A DNA stretch of 64,000 nucleotides from Aspidapion aeneum (taxonomy: Eukaryota; Arthropoda; Insecta; Coleoptera; Brentidae). Below are positions 19,991 through 32,500 of the stretch, piece by piece. How positions within the stretch are numbered: the first letter of the stretch is position 1; the number at the start of each line of letters is the position of its first letter. The notes beneath the pieces were generated by a model. The model had not been told where the DNA came from, ran no database searches, and worked only from the letters and a program-made list of their open reading frames with translations. The DNA lies in NCBI GenBank assembly GCA_963576565.1, contig OY755042.1:2780112-2844111 (forward strand). Reading direction: 5' to 3'. Made by a program: the position numbers and the translations under genes.

Positions 19991-20565
19991 AGGCCAACAC
20001 AAAAATAGAGGCCACGACTCTGAAAAAATCAGCTGTTCTCCGGGGGCTGAATTTTACATTGGATCTTATGGGAGGTCAGACGTTTTTTTATGATATTTTC
20101 AAAATGGCACTACAGATTTCCGCGAAATTTCAGTAAAATATTCTCAGACACCATTCCGATATTTCACCAAAGTTTTGTAAGGAATCAACATGATTAAAAG
20201 GTTAAAATTTTCATGATTTAGCATTCTTTATTTTGAATTCAAATTACCCGCCATTTACCACATGCCAACTGTTATATTTGACATGTATTTGACTTTGTCA
20301 TCTGTGATTGTCACATTCGCTTCTGCTTTAAACTTAATTTTTGTGTGAGCTAATGAAGCGGCTCTGAAAAATTAAGGATTACTATAGATTTAAAAAAAAT
20401 TGTTCTAAAAGAATATAGTAAAAATATTCATGAACCGTCATTCCAACTTCAATATTTTAATGACAATCAGCTGTGTCGTAACGTGGCCATCAAAAAAAAA
20501 ATCAGCCCCGGATGTAACGTCAACAAAGTGGAGGATCGTGGCCCGTCCGTTTTGATAGCCCTGGT
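19991..20565 (+). mobile_element. 600-bp 'ccaacacaaaaatag' element, copy 1
   Basis: Starts caaggccaacacaaaaatag, ends ttttgatagccctg. Short imperfect inverted ends are CAAGGCCAAC and CAGGGCTATC. Flanks GCTAACC and GTTAACC suggest a 7-8 bp duplication. The same element occurs at 38714-39332, 43829-44439 and 44743-51549 (split). The short frames inside recur in every copy, without recognisable protein similarity. Confidence 0.8.
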
Positions 20566-21234
20566 TAACCTAACAATATACCTGCAGACACATCTGGAGC
20601 GCTTATTTTTAGCCTTAGAACTTTCAAACTAAATATAATTTTGACAACGTCAAATTATGGCATTGACAAATTGTCAACGTCATTTAAAAGCAGTACCTTT
20701 CAAATTTCTAGTTGTGGCCATTTCTAATCGTGTTGCGTACCAGCGTGCGTGCTGTCGTTAGCGCATGCGTAATTCATGTGTTTATAATTATAGGTTATGT
20801 TGTTTTAAACAAAATAAACATTTTTCAAAATTTTTAAGATATTTTTTTATTCAAAATTGAAAACTCACAATCAACAAATAAAAAAAGTGACGAATTCTTC
20901 CTATAATGTGTCCGCAATTATAAACCTTTGTATCATAAAAGTGACAAGGGATATAAGACGGTATTGCAGAAAGAGCATTGCTGGGCCAGTGTGGCACAGT
21001 TGTCGGGAATGCGTATTTCTTTTGGCCGTCCACTATTCGTACTAATATAGGAGACAGATATAGCCAAAAAGATCTCGATCGAGATTATTCCCGATACCAA
21101 TCATTTAGATGATGGAACTGCGCATGTCTGGTACGCCGCACGGCCGCCAGCACGGGAAGCAGAGTTTGCAGCTTGCAAGCACGAAGGACCGTGCGGACAC
21201 GGTGCACGGTGGATAGAATAGACCGGTGAAAAGA
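20566..21234. other. Intergenic DNA with one short shared segment
   Basis: 'tatacctgca-acacatctggag-gcttatttttagc' at 20578-20630 recurs at 59443-59490 in GPKOW intron 5. No gene is recognised; the two opposing frames around 20851-21045 lack any signature. Confidence 0.45.
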
Positions 21235-22513
21235 AAAAAGATGGAAAACGTGCTGTGTGTGGATCGATAAAAATCAAAACGAATTTTATACTTCACACAA
21301 AGGTATGTGTGCCTAACTTGCGAATGTCAGAAGGAGAGGGAAGAGTTGATTTTGGTTGTTTTCCTACTTACACAAGGTTGCATCTCTAGACGTACGTTTC
21401 TGTGTGTTTCACGTCGTCAGTAGAGAACAGCAAACCCAGGTAAGCCAATTTTAACCAAAACCAACTCCTACATATGAAATACTCGCGGCGGTGCAATGCG
21501 AGTAAACTCCAAGGTGTAGCGCCATCTAGCGGACTGGCTCGAGTACTCGAAAGTTTAAGCACACTGGCATCGTCTTGTCTGAGATGCCGAAGCGCCATCT
21601 ATGACAAGTTTCGTCCATTGATGTGGTATTAAAACCACGTAATCACGTAGCAACTAAAAGGCCGTACTGCCCGAAGCATATGCAAAGAAAAAAGATGGAA
21701 AACATGCTGTGTGTGGATCGATAAAAATCAAATCGAATTTTATACTTCACATAAAGGTATGTGTGCCTAACTTGCGAGTGTCAGAAGGAGAGGGAAGAGT
21801 AGATTTTGGTTGTTTTCCTACTTACACAAGGTTGCATATCTAGACGTACGTTTCTGTGTGTTTCACGTCATCAGTAAAGAACAGCAAACCCAGGTAAGCC
21901 AATTTTAACCAAAACCAACTCCTACATATGAAATACTCGCGGCGGTGCAATGCGAGTAAACTCCAAGGTGTAGCGCCATCTAGCGGACTGGCTCGAGTAC
22001 TCGAAAGTTTAAGCACACTGGCATCGTCTTGTCTGAGACGCCGAAGCGCCATCTATGACAAGTTTCGTCCATTGATGTAGTATTAAAACCACGTAATCAC
22101 GTAGCAACTAAAAGGCCGTACTGCCCGAAGCATATGCAAATAAAAAAGATGGAAAACGTGCTGTGTGTGGATCGATAAAAATCAAAGCGAATTTTATACT
22201 TCACACAAAGGTATGTGTGCCTAACTTGCGAGTGTCAGAAGGAGAGGGAAGAGTAGATTTTGGTTGTTTTCCTACTTACACAAGGTTGCATCTCTAGACG
22301 TACGTTTCTGTGTGTTTCACGTCATCAGTAGAGAACAGCAAACTCAGGTAAGCCAATTTTAACCAAAACCAACTCCTACATATGAAATACTCGCGGCGGT
22401 GCAATGCGAGTAAACTCCAAGGTGTAGCGCCATCTAGCGGACTGGCTCGAGCACTCGAAAGTTTAAGCACACTGGCATCGTCTTGTCATAGATGGCGCTT
22501 CGGCAACCTCAAA
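21235..22513 (+). repeat. 454-bp tandem triplication
   Basis: The marker atggaaaac occurs at 21241, 21695 and 22149, exactly 454 bp apart. Copies 1 and 2 are complete and nearly identical; copy 3 stops at 22513 after a short inverted segment. Each unit carries two GCGCCATCT motifs (21519-21527 and 21592-21600 in unit 1). The 70-codon - strand frames are shadows repeated in each unit. Confidence 0.92.
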
Positions 22514-22735
22514 CAGTCACGTCGACGCGGCAGCACAACGCAGTGTAGCGAAGGAAGAATTTTCTAGATGCTATAGTTATAGCATTTAGATTTATTGATT
22601 AAACGACTAGAGCAGTCACGTCTTCTCACTGCTCTACTAAAATCGCGGTTTGGCCCATCTCTAGTCTATAAATCCGACATAAAATGATCTTCATGCAAGG
22701 GTAGGGGTTAAAAATTCGATTTATATTTAGAAAAT
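22514..22735. other. ANKMY2 3' flank
   Basis: Likely 3' UTR and intergenic DNA between the triplication and the ANKMY2 stop codon; holds the candidate poly(A) signal. Confidence 0.4.
22591..22596 (-). promoter_or_regulatory. Candidate ANKMY2 poly(A) signal
   Basis: AATAAA on the - strand, about 140 bp after the ANKMY2 stop and just outside the 454-bp tandem repeat. No other canonical signal lies closer. Confidence 0.4.
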
Positions 22736-23565
22736 TCAATTGACTAACATATTTTGCAGATCTGCGGAAATTTCGTTTGCGCTGGAAGCTGCTCTAGCAG
22801 CGGGATCGACACCATCTTGGGCCAGTCGCGCGCACGATTTTTTGTGCCAATGCCAATGGAGTCTTTGACAGTTTCTATCGCAATATTGCACAACTTTGCA
22901 TTTGGCGCACTTTTTTGAGGGTTTTTCCTCTCCGCAAGTGTCGCAAATTGCAAAGTTGTCGACGAATCCACGTTGACCATTTATCGCAGATATAACAACA
23001 CTTAAAGCAGATGGAGGATCTTGGCCTGCTAAAGTTGCAACCATATGTCGAAATAACGTGCTTTCCCTATAAGGAAATTCGCGAATGCATTCTTTAAGAA
23101 AACTTTCTAAAAATTCGAGGTTTCCATCCTTGCCCGGTTTTAAAAGCTTTCTTGTAAAAACTTCAGTAATGTCAAGTTTTTTGTCTTCCTCTGAAGCAGA
23201 TGCTGCTTCCTCTTTTTTAGTTAGTTGTCTTTGGCGAATTTTGTCTACCTCACCAACAATATATCCCAAGTAATGAAACTTAAAGGACATAACCTCATTT
23301 ACCTCGTCAACGTTTTTCATTTCCCTTATGCTAAGTAAATCTAAAACTTTTTTCACCTCCTGCAAATGATCCTGAAGACCTACAAAACTATGAATATTGA
23401 TGACTACCTTAACTGGGTGGATATTCACTTGCATAATGAATTTGTGCACACTTTCAATCAGGAATGGTGGTAGAATCGGTTGACCATCTGGTCCTGGTTT
23501 GGCGTAACTTTCGATTTGTTCTTTTGGTACAAATGTGTTGATGACTGCCACACAGTTGTGATGAC
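22736..23565 (-). CDS. ANKMY2: ANKMY2 exon 3 (middle region, MYND finger, stop)
   Basis: The acceptor attttag precedes GHHNCVAVINTF. The open frame runs 275 codons to TGA at 22738-22736. It contains the helical region, a Lys/Glu-rich stretch (QLTKKEEAASASEEDKK) and the complete MYND finger. Confidence 0.94.
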
Positions 23566-26500
23566 CTAAAATGAGTTTTTGACTCTGACCATGGGGTTGT
23601 TTTATTTATTTGATGTATTAATTAACAGGGTCATGTCATATAATTAGACAGGAACTGTTTATTATAAGAGATAGCTCCGTAACACACCAAATGAATAGCA
23701 ATGTTAGATACACTGCGGATGTAAAAAGTTTCAATCTTGCCCAAACATGTAGGTATGTACTAACATAATTTAAAAACTTTATTGGAACTTTTGAAAAAAA
23801 TAAAAATAGTTCAATATTTTTTCTTCCCTTAATGTTGTAGCAATATACTCACCGAATTTTAGGATGGAGAAATAGATATTATCACGCTATTTTTGGGACG
23901 AGAAGCTTTTTTTTATTTTTTATTTGTCAAACACACTGTGTTTATTGTATTACAATCTAGTCAGTAAGACTAATCAGCAATTTTGTTTTAACTTAATTTA
24001 CTAGGAAAGTCAGATTTAAACTTAGGGTTCACTCAACAGTTCTCCCCGCTTTGTTTAGTCTGTAACTCAAAATTGTGTTGTGTTTGTAGCATTATTTTGT
24101 TTTATATAATTCACTTAGTTTACTAGCTCAAACGGCTTTACTCTTTTTAGTCTTCGAACTAGCATAGTATTGTCTACAAGTCTATCTTCATGGCTTTTTG
24201 CGTACTTTTTTATAGGCTCTGCTACAGTTTCGATTTTTAGATCTCGATGAAGATCACTATTTCGAATGTACCAATGTGCATTCACAATGTTTCTTAATAC
24301 TTTATTTTGAAATCTCTGTAAAACTAGAATGTTACTCTCTTTAGCACAACCCCATAGTTGAATACCATATGTCCAAACTGGTTTCAGTATTTGTCTATAA
24401 AGCAGTAGCTTATTATGAATTGTTAAATTGGACTTCCTTCCAATTAGCCAGTTCATTTTTCTATACCTTATCTCAAGTTCTTCTTTTTTTTTCTTAACAT
24501 GTGCTTTCCAGCGCAATTTGGCATCAAGTGTTATACCGAGATATTTTGCCTGATTTGAATATGGTACGGGAATGTTGTTAATTGTTATTTGTATGTGATT
24601 TATATTTTTGTTTGTAAAATCAACATGAATTGATTTGGTTTCATTTAATTTTATTCGCCACTTTGTGGTCCAACTGTGAACTTCGGTGACTGCATCCTGA
24701 AGTTTTTCTATGCATTTTTCAATAGATTTTTCTACCGTTAATAAACCAGTATCATCTGCAAATGTTGCTAAGTGACAATTTTCTGCCTTTGGGATATCGC
24801 AAGTGAATAATAAGTATAGATAAGGGCCTAGTACGCTACCCTGGGGCACGCCTGCTTGAATTTCTCTTAAATTTGAGTATGAGTCTTCCTGTTTTACTCT
24901 AAAATGTCTATCAGATATGTATAATTCCAAAATATCCGAATATTGTTTTGGCAGAAACTGTTTTAGTTTAAAAGTAAGGCCTTCATGCCACACTTTGTCA
25001 AATGCTTGTGCTACATCTAGAAAAACTGCAGAACAAACTTTTCCCTCTTCTAGTGCTTTTTCTATTATATTAGTAATTCTATGTACTTGATCTATCGTGG
25101 AATGCTTGTCTCGAAAACCAAATTGATGAGATGGAATAATTTCTTGTCTTTCTATGATGGGTTTTATTCTTTTAAGCAATAATTTCTCATAGAGCTTGAC
25201 GAGAGAAGTGATGTCACGTCAAAAAAATGGCGCCTCTAACAAGATGTCACGACGGCCTGGCGCATGCGCCAAAATACGTCACATTGGACGTTTGCGAGCA
25301 GTTTAAATAAATATAATATGCCTGGCCGGCGAGGGTGTGAAAGGCAACGTCAATACGTGACGTCACCTGAGTTAATAAATGCCTTTTTAACAATGTTAAT
25401 TTGTGAAGGTTTAAGCACCTGGGGCCCAATGTAATATCTACGTTTGCAAATACTCCGTGGCCTGTAAGGTCACTGAAAAAAATGTCTTAAAAGTAAGAAA
25501 AATCATATGACTAGTTAACCCGTGAGGGGTGACTTACAGTGTGTAAGACCAATGACAAGAAAACCATCGTATTTTGATTTTGTACGTTTTTTTTGTACAA
25601 TGTTTCCAAAACATTTCCTAATTCCCTAATTCGTAATTCAAATGGTTGCTGAAAACTCGGTTGGAACACATATACGCACCACGGCCTGTTGGACAGACAT
25701 TATTTATGTTGTGATTTTTTTTCACCACTGGAGGGTTAAAGGCTACTTGTTTTAAAGAAAAATAAATGCTGTAGACTCTCAGTGCCAACATGGTTGAAAT
25801 CTAGCTGTTATATTCCTCTTTATCGCCTTTTAGAATGACTTATGCAAACTAGGAAAAATAACTAAAAATATCAGTAACAAAACTATTGACATATTTTGTA
25901 TGATCCTCAATGGAATATCAAAGGCGTTATTTGCTGGCCCAGTGAATTTGGTTGGGGAATCGAGAGTACACTATATAACACACTGGACTGTTATAGCATG
26001 CATAAAATGAGCAACCAGAAAAATCCATTTAAGTCATATTTCCTTAAAATTTAAAAAATTTATATGTCTCCTTACATAATAAAGGGTACTAAAAGCAGTT
26101 CTGTGGGACTTAAGTATTGTTCATACTCGTCTTTGTCTTTTGTTTTTGATTAGTCTTTGTCCTTTGATTAGTCTTAGCTGTCTTAAACAAAATCGGCTGT
26201 TCATACTCGTCTTTTGTTTTTGATTAGTCTTAGTCATAACCCACTGAAAAAAAATTCAATTTTAATAAAAAGGCCCCTTTTCAAAAGTCATTTTCTACAC
26301 AAAACAATCTTATTTAACCTAATCTGTGCACGAAACACCGACACGAAAGAACAAAAGCGAAAAAGAAAATAAAAACAAATAAAATTTTGAGGTTAGGTTG
26401 AGATTTTCTGTTAAAAACATGATTAATGGCGGTAAATTCAAAATTTCGGCCGCGCGCTTGGGCTCTTCGGACGCCCTGTAAAAAAAACAACAAAGATCAG

Positions 26501-29500
26501 CTGATGTCTGTCGTTGTCCTAAGGATTGAAAGTTGGCAACTCTTAAGACAAAGACTAATCAAAAACAAAAGCAAAAGCATTATATGAACACTCCCATAAG
26601 AAACAGTGGTTTTAACTTTCTTATGACAAGACATATGACTAAACCAAGACAAAACACTAGACAAAAGACGAGTATGAACAATCCATTAGAGAAAGGCACA
26701 TTTGCTTGCTTTAATGTTAAGGGTGGAATGGAATGGGGTTAAAGCTCGGCCTTTAAAGAATCACTTTGGAACACCCTGTAGATAATGTTTTGACTTTCAG
26801 CTGGAAATCTTCAGAACTTTAATCTACAATTCAAACTTACCCACAAAAGCAGCCATCTGTGCAGGTGTTCTGCCCACTGTATTGGTGGCAGTTGACTTGG
26901 CACCAGCGCTCATTAGAATTATGCATACTTCAGTGTTGCCAGAGAGTGCAGCGAAGTGAAGAGCAGTGTAATTGTGCTGGTGTTCACAAAAATTCACATC
27001 AGCACCCTAAAAATTAACCGAAATTTCTATTTACTTCTTATGATTAATACAGCAGTTTAAATCTACAATGCAATTTGATTAGCATACAATTTGCAAGGTA
27101 AAAATTCAAAAACATTTTTTGGTAAAATCGAATTATTTTTTACAAACAGAAAGATATTTGTACGAGGGGTCATCAGCTTTCAACAGTACTGTACAAATTT
27201 CACAACAGGACCCCACAGTACCACGACAGGATCCAACAGTACTCGACAGTACACGACAGTACCCAACAGTACTCGACAGTACCACGACAGGACCCAACAG
27301 TACTCGACAGTACACGACAGTACCCAACAGTACTCGACAGTACACGACAGGACCCAACAGTACACGACAGTACCTAACAGTACACGACAGGACCCAACAG
27401 TACACGACAGTACCCAACAGTACTCGACAGTACACGACAGGACCCAACAGTACCCAACAGTACACGACAGGACGTAACAGTACGATAGAAGCCAACAGTA
27501 CACGACAGTACTCGACACAACCGTCGAACCCGGAACAGTGGCGTAGATGCGAAAAGACAGGATGACCTTTTTTTTTTTTTTTTGGTCACAAGTTTTTTGA
27601 GTGCGCCCGAAGGCCCTGTTTGCCTTCCCCAAACAGGATGACTTTTTTTTTTTTTGGTCGCAACATTTGTGAGGGCGGCGCGGTTCCCCAAAGATGATGA
27701 CCTTTTTTTTTTTTTTTTGTTTTTTTTTTTTTTTCATGTTTTTTGAGGGTGCGCTTTGTCCCTGTCGGACCCCCCCAAGGCACGACGACAGTACTCAACA
27801 GTACCCAACAGTACACCGACAGGACCCAACAGTACTCGACAATACACGACAGTACCCAACAGTACTCGACAGTACACGACAGTACCCAACAGTACTCAAC
27901 AGGACCCAACAGTACACGTCAGGACCCAAGTCCTGTTGGACGCTGTACAAAATTTTAGGGTGCCGATGACCCCTCGTATTTGTATCAAATTCTTACACTC
28001 AAATTGTGAAAGGCTTTCGCGCCCATCATCCAATGGTGGGTGTGCTTTCGGGCTGTTCGGCCGACGACGGCCGAACAGCCCGAAAGCAAACCCACCATTG
28101 GACGATGGCCGCGAAAGCCTTTCACAATTTGTACGAAGCCTCTACGGGGAGGAAGTTTCCACTCTTCATCTACGCTTGGTCGCACTACGCAAGAAGAAAG
28201 CGCAACTACTGTCTTCGCTGACTTTCTTATTACGCTGTCGCGATGAGAAGGTCACGCCGAAATTCCTGAGATTTTAGCATACCATGAAAACACCTCAAGC
28301 CTACAGAATCTATAGAAGAACTGAAGATGCATCTTTAAGAGAACGGATCCATTCCCAACGACGACGGCCGAACAGCCCGAAAGCAAACCCACCATTGGAC
28401 GATGGCCGCGAAAGCCTTTCACAATTTGTACGAAGCCTCTACGGGGAGGAAGTTTCCACTCTTCATCTACGCTTGGTCGCACTACGCAAGAAGAAAGCGC
28501 AACTACTGTCTTCGCTGACTTTCTTATTACGCTGTCGCGATGAGAAGGTCACGCCGAAATTCCTGAGATTTTAGCATACCATGAAAACACCTCAAGCCTA
28601 CAGAATCTATAGAAGAACTGAAGATGCATCTTTAAGAGAACGGATCCATTCACAACGACGACGGCCGAACAGCCCGAAAGCACACCCAAATTCTTACGTT
28701 AGTAGCGCAAAATTTTTAGAAATCAAGTAAATTTTGGAAAAAAAACTAAAACACAGCCAAAAGACTTTAAAGAGATTTATCTAATAAAATAAGATAAAAT
28801 CTCGGATAAAATTATTAAAAAACATGTATACAAATATAGTGTCATTTCCCAAATAGAGTGGCTGATACAACAAAAAACATTTAAAAAAATTACAAGATTA
28901 ATTAATTTGGCAAGAAAAAAAAGGCAGTAATTAAATAAATTAACAATTTTAAACCTGTAAAAAAGTAAGGCTATTCTTAATATATTATTAAATGCATCTA
29001 TCACGGATCTGATACCTGTCTATAGCCCATCAGCACACTCCAATCAAACACCACAATATCTCAGAAACGAAAGCTCCTACAAAGTTTTTGATTATAACAC
29101 ATATTATTAAGAAAAATGTGTTCTGATATATTCCGAAAACCGCATATTGATGCGATGCTCTGTTAAAAAGTTACAATTTGTCCTATTTTTTCACTGTCCA
29201 AAACTGTCATTAGCATTAAAGGATTTTGACCAAAATCTAATCAGCTTGTTACAGAGTTGAACAATATCTTTCATGAAAATCTCATAAAATATTGTCCCGC
29301 AGTTCTGGAGCTACCTATCGTAGGCGGGACAGACACACACACATACGGACAGACGTCACAACGATTATGCTAAGATACACCCAAATATCACATTTTTGGT
29401 GTAATCTGAAAAAAAAATCATTCAAAACAATACTGACGCCACCCACTGCCACTAGGACTAGAAAAGTAAAAATATTTGTAGTAATGTCAGGTAAACATTC

Positions 29501-32500
29501 ACACATGGTAAATGATGCAGATAAATGAATTTTGATTAATTAGGCAATCCAGCCCTGTACCAACAAAATCTTAAAATTCTTAGGTTGTGAAGGTAAATAC
29601 CACACCTGTTTTTTTTTATTTTACTTTAATATGAATGAATCTAACTTATTTATTTTTACCTTCCCAGCCCTCGCAGCAATAGCTAGAGAAGGTATTGTTT
29701 TTGCACAGAGTCTCTAAATAGGGTAGATTTGAGATTTTATGTTAAGAGGGCTCTTTTAATCCTTTATCCCCTACAATGTAGCAATGTTATTATTTTAAAA
29801 TAAAGACATTGTAAAAAGAAACATTTTTTTTAATAAATTATGAGGCACAAATATAATGTCATTATTTTAAAATAAAGACATTCTAAAAAGAAACATTTTT
29901 CTTCAAATACATTATGATGCACAAAGTCACTAAATAGGGTAAATTCAGGATTTTGTGTTAAGAGGGGCACTTTTAAACCCTAATCCCCTACAATGAAGTA
30001 ATGTTATTATTTTAGAATAAAGACATTCTAAAAAACATTTTTCTTTAATTACATTATGATGCACAAAATCAATAAATACGGTAGATTCAAGATTTTATGT
30101 TAGGGAGGGCTCTTTTAACCCCTCAACCCCTACAATGTAGTAAGTATTGTTATTATTTTCATATAAAGACATTCTAAAAAGAAACATTTTTCTTCAAATA
30201 CATTATGATGCAGAAAGACACTAGGGAGGGTAGATTCAGGATTTATGTTTTAGCAGGACTCATTTAACCCCTTATCCCCTACAATGTAGTAATATTTCAT
30301 TATTAAATAACACTATACATAATAAATAATAAAAATCCTAAACCCATAAATTTTAAAAAAATAAGTCTAAAAGTTTTCATCTTTTTCAGCTTATTCTTTG
30401 GACGATATAATTTTTGATTCTTTTACTGGGAATTTTGCACTTATTTCTAAAATAATTTTTTTTGCCTCATCACCTAAGGGCCCTAAAGTTTCTACAGCAA
30501 ATGGTATGAAAACAAATCTGTTTATTAATTCTGAATATTTTTTTCTACAGCAAATGGTATGAAAACAAATCTGTTTATTAATTCTGAATATTTTCTGATT
30601 TTATTTTGTTCCGATAATTTTGCCGCGGCGCCTTTAGATTTCGAAGTTTTGTCTAAATAACTTTTTGCTAAAGTATGGGTGCATGTTGCATCCCATAATA
30701 ATTATTTTCCATATTTCCAGGGAATCAACGTCATTCCGTCTGCTCGTTTTCCATCACTTCGGCATATTCCCAAAGGTTCTAATATGGAAGGACATTCAGC
30801 CGAAACTAAAGCCCTCTTGATAATATCATTGATCTGCCTGTGCCGATGCACGCCCTGCACTTTTTTTACAGCTTAGCCCATGTGAGCCATATATATCTGA
30901 ATTTTCGTCGCAAATGCAGACGTGCACTCCGGAAACAGGGAGACCAAGCCTTAGACCAATTGATATCCGAAAAGTATTATTATCAAGAAGGTTTCACGAA
31001 CAATGCAGACAGAAGAGCATGTAGCCATGCATTGCTTTCAGGTGTTTCAAGAGCTAGGAATCGTGCTTTATCTTCGTCACGGGAAAAATTACAAAAAATA
31101 GTTTCTTTGCGAACTTTACAAATCATGGAGTCAAATTCTTTTTGGTAATTTGGTATTTGCATGGTTGAATTTATATTACAAATGGAAAGCCATTTTTTTA
31201 AACAAATGTTATATTCTGTATCATTTGACTGAAAAATATTTAAAGGCAATAACAATTCAAGTAAATTAGAGACATTTCTAACCAAACCTAAGAAGGCTGA
31301 GATTGAAAGTGATTTTGTATCTCTTATTCCGATGCCTCCCATCCCAATAGGTAGAGTGCTCTGTAAATATAAATATAATATAGTAATATTATTATTTTAA
31401 AATAAAGACATTTTAAAAAGAAACATTTTTCTACAAATACATTATAATGCACAAAGTCAATAAATAGGGTAGATTAAGGATTTCATGTTAGGGGGGGCTC
31501 TTTTAACCCCTCAACCCCTACAATGTAGTAATGTTATTATTTTAAAATAAAAACAGTCTAAAGAGAAACATCTTCGTTCAAATACATTATGATTGCCAGT
31601 CAATAAATAGGGTAGATTGGGGCTTTTATGTTGAGAGTGGCTATTTAAAGCCCCTAAAATAAAAAAGATATATTTTTGTAGGCATTAAAAAAAACATTTT
31701 TTTTTAATACCATTAATGCACAGTCTCTAAATAGGTTAAAAACAAGTTTTAATCAAAAGGTTGATTTTTTCTAAGTTTGGGGGGGTTTTATAACCCTTAC
31801 AGCCTTGTAGCATGTAGTGGCTTCTCTAGGGGCCACTAGACAAAAATATTATGTGAAAAAAACCATTAAAATCCTTCAAGAATCAATGAAAAACACAAAA
31901 AACTGTTTTATGGCAAAAACTCATGTGGTCAACTATAAATGGGGAGTATCGAAAATGAATCTCAATACAATCTGTCTTCACACACATCTAAAAACAAGTA
32001 GGGGAAGCTGTTGTATAATGGGACAATTTTTTTCTAATTGATATTGCATATAAAGCTGATTGATTTGGTAAGTGATTTTTCTTGAGATCCCTGCATTAGC
32101 ATCAAGTGCAGCTATAGTAAACATAATATGCAAACAAAAAAGAAGAATGACAGAATAATGAGCTAGTCCCAGTATACATCAGATTCCCACTATACAACCA
32201 CCCCATGTTGCATAGTGGGAATAGGCCTAGTGCATACTGGGACAACAGGGAAAAAATCTTTTTTTATTACTAAAAATACTTTAAAACAACAATAATAAAA
32301 CATATTTCATAAATGAAAATAATCTTTGAAGGAAGTTCACAAGGTAAAAAGTTTTTACAAAAAAGTTTCACGGGCAAGACCTCAGAGGTAAAGGTAGCTC
32401 TGGGACGCGTTTCTGCCTCATTAGGCTTCATTCAGCCCGAGCATAACCATAAAATGGAAGGAGATGAAATGATGATGTGGATATCTGAAAAGGAATATGA

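Larger units (their letters stand above)
27163..27976. mobile_element. TA-flanked element filled with a 10-bp minisatellite
   Basis: The ends CGAGGGGTCATCAGC and (reverse complement) CGAGGGGTCATCGGC are each bordered by TA. Inside are two blocks of decamers of the form (a/g)acagtacnc (27190-27530 and 27783-27935), with three T-run units between them (gatgacctttttt... at 27561, 27638, 27697). All long frames across it (both strands, every phase) arise because the decamer period avoids stops. It is not protein coding. Confidence 0.85.

Noticed and set aside
26533..26742. 69-codon Lys/Gln/Thr-rich frame
   Set aside because: It lies in and beyond the right arm of the inverted-repeat element 26116-26682 and is low complexity.
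27091..27969. Many overlapping open frames of 90-185 codons on both strands
   Set aside because: They run through the decamer minisatellite and T-runs; the 10-bp period simply lacks stops in several phases. No domain, start context or splice structure.
28284..28660. Hammerhead ribozyme in the Penelope-like unit (ctgaaga ... gaac)
   Set aside because: The CUGANGA-like and GAA boxes are present but no convincing stem II or cleavage-site stem can be paired by eye; a covariance search would decide.
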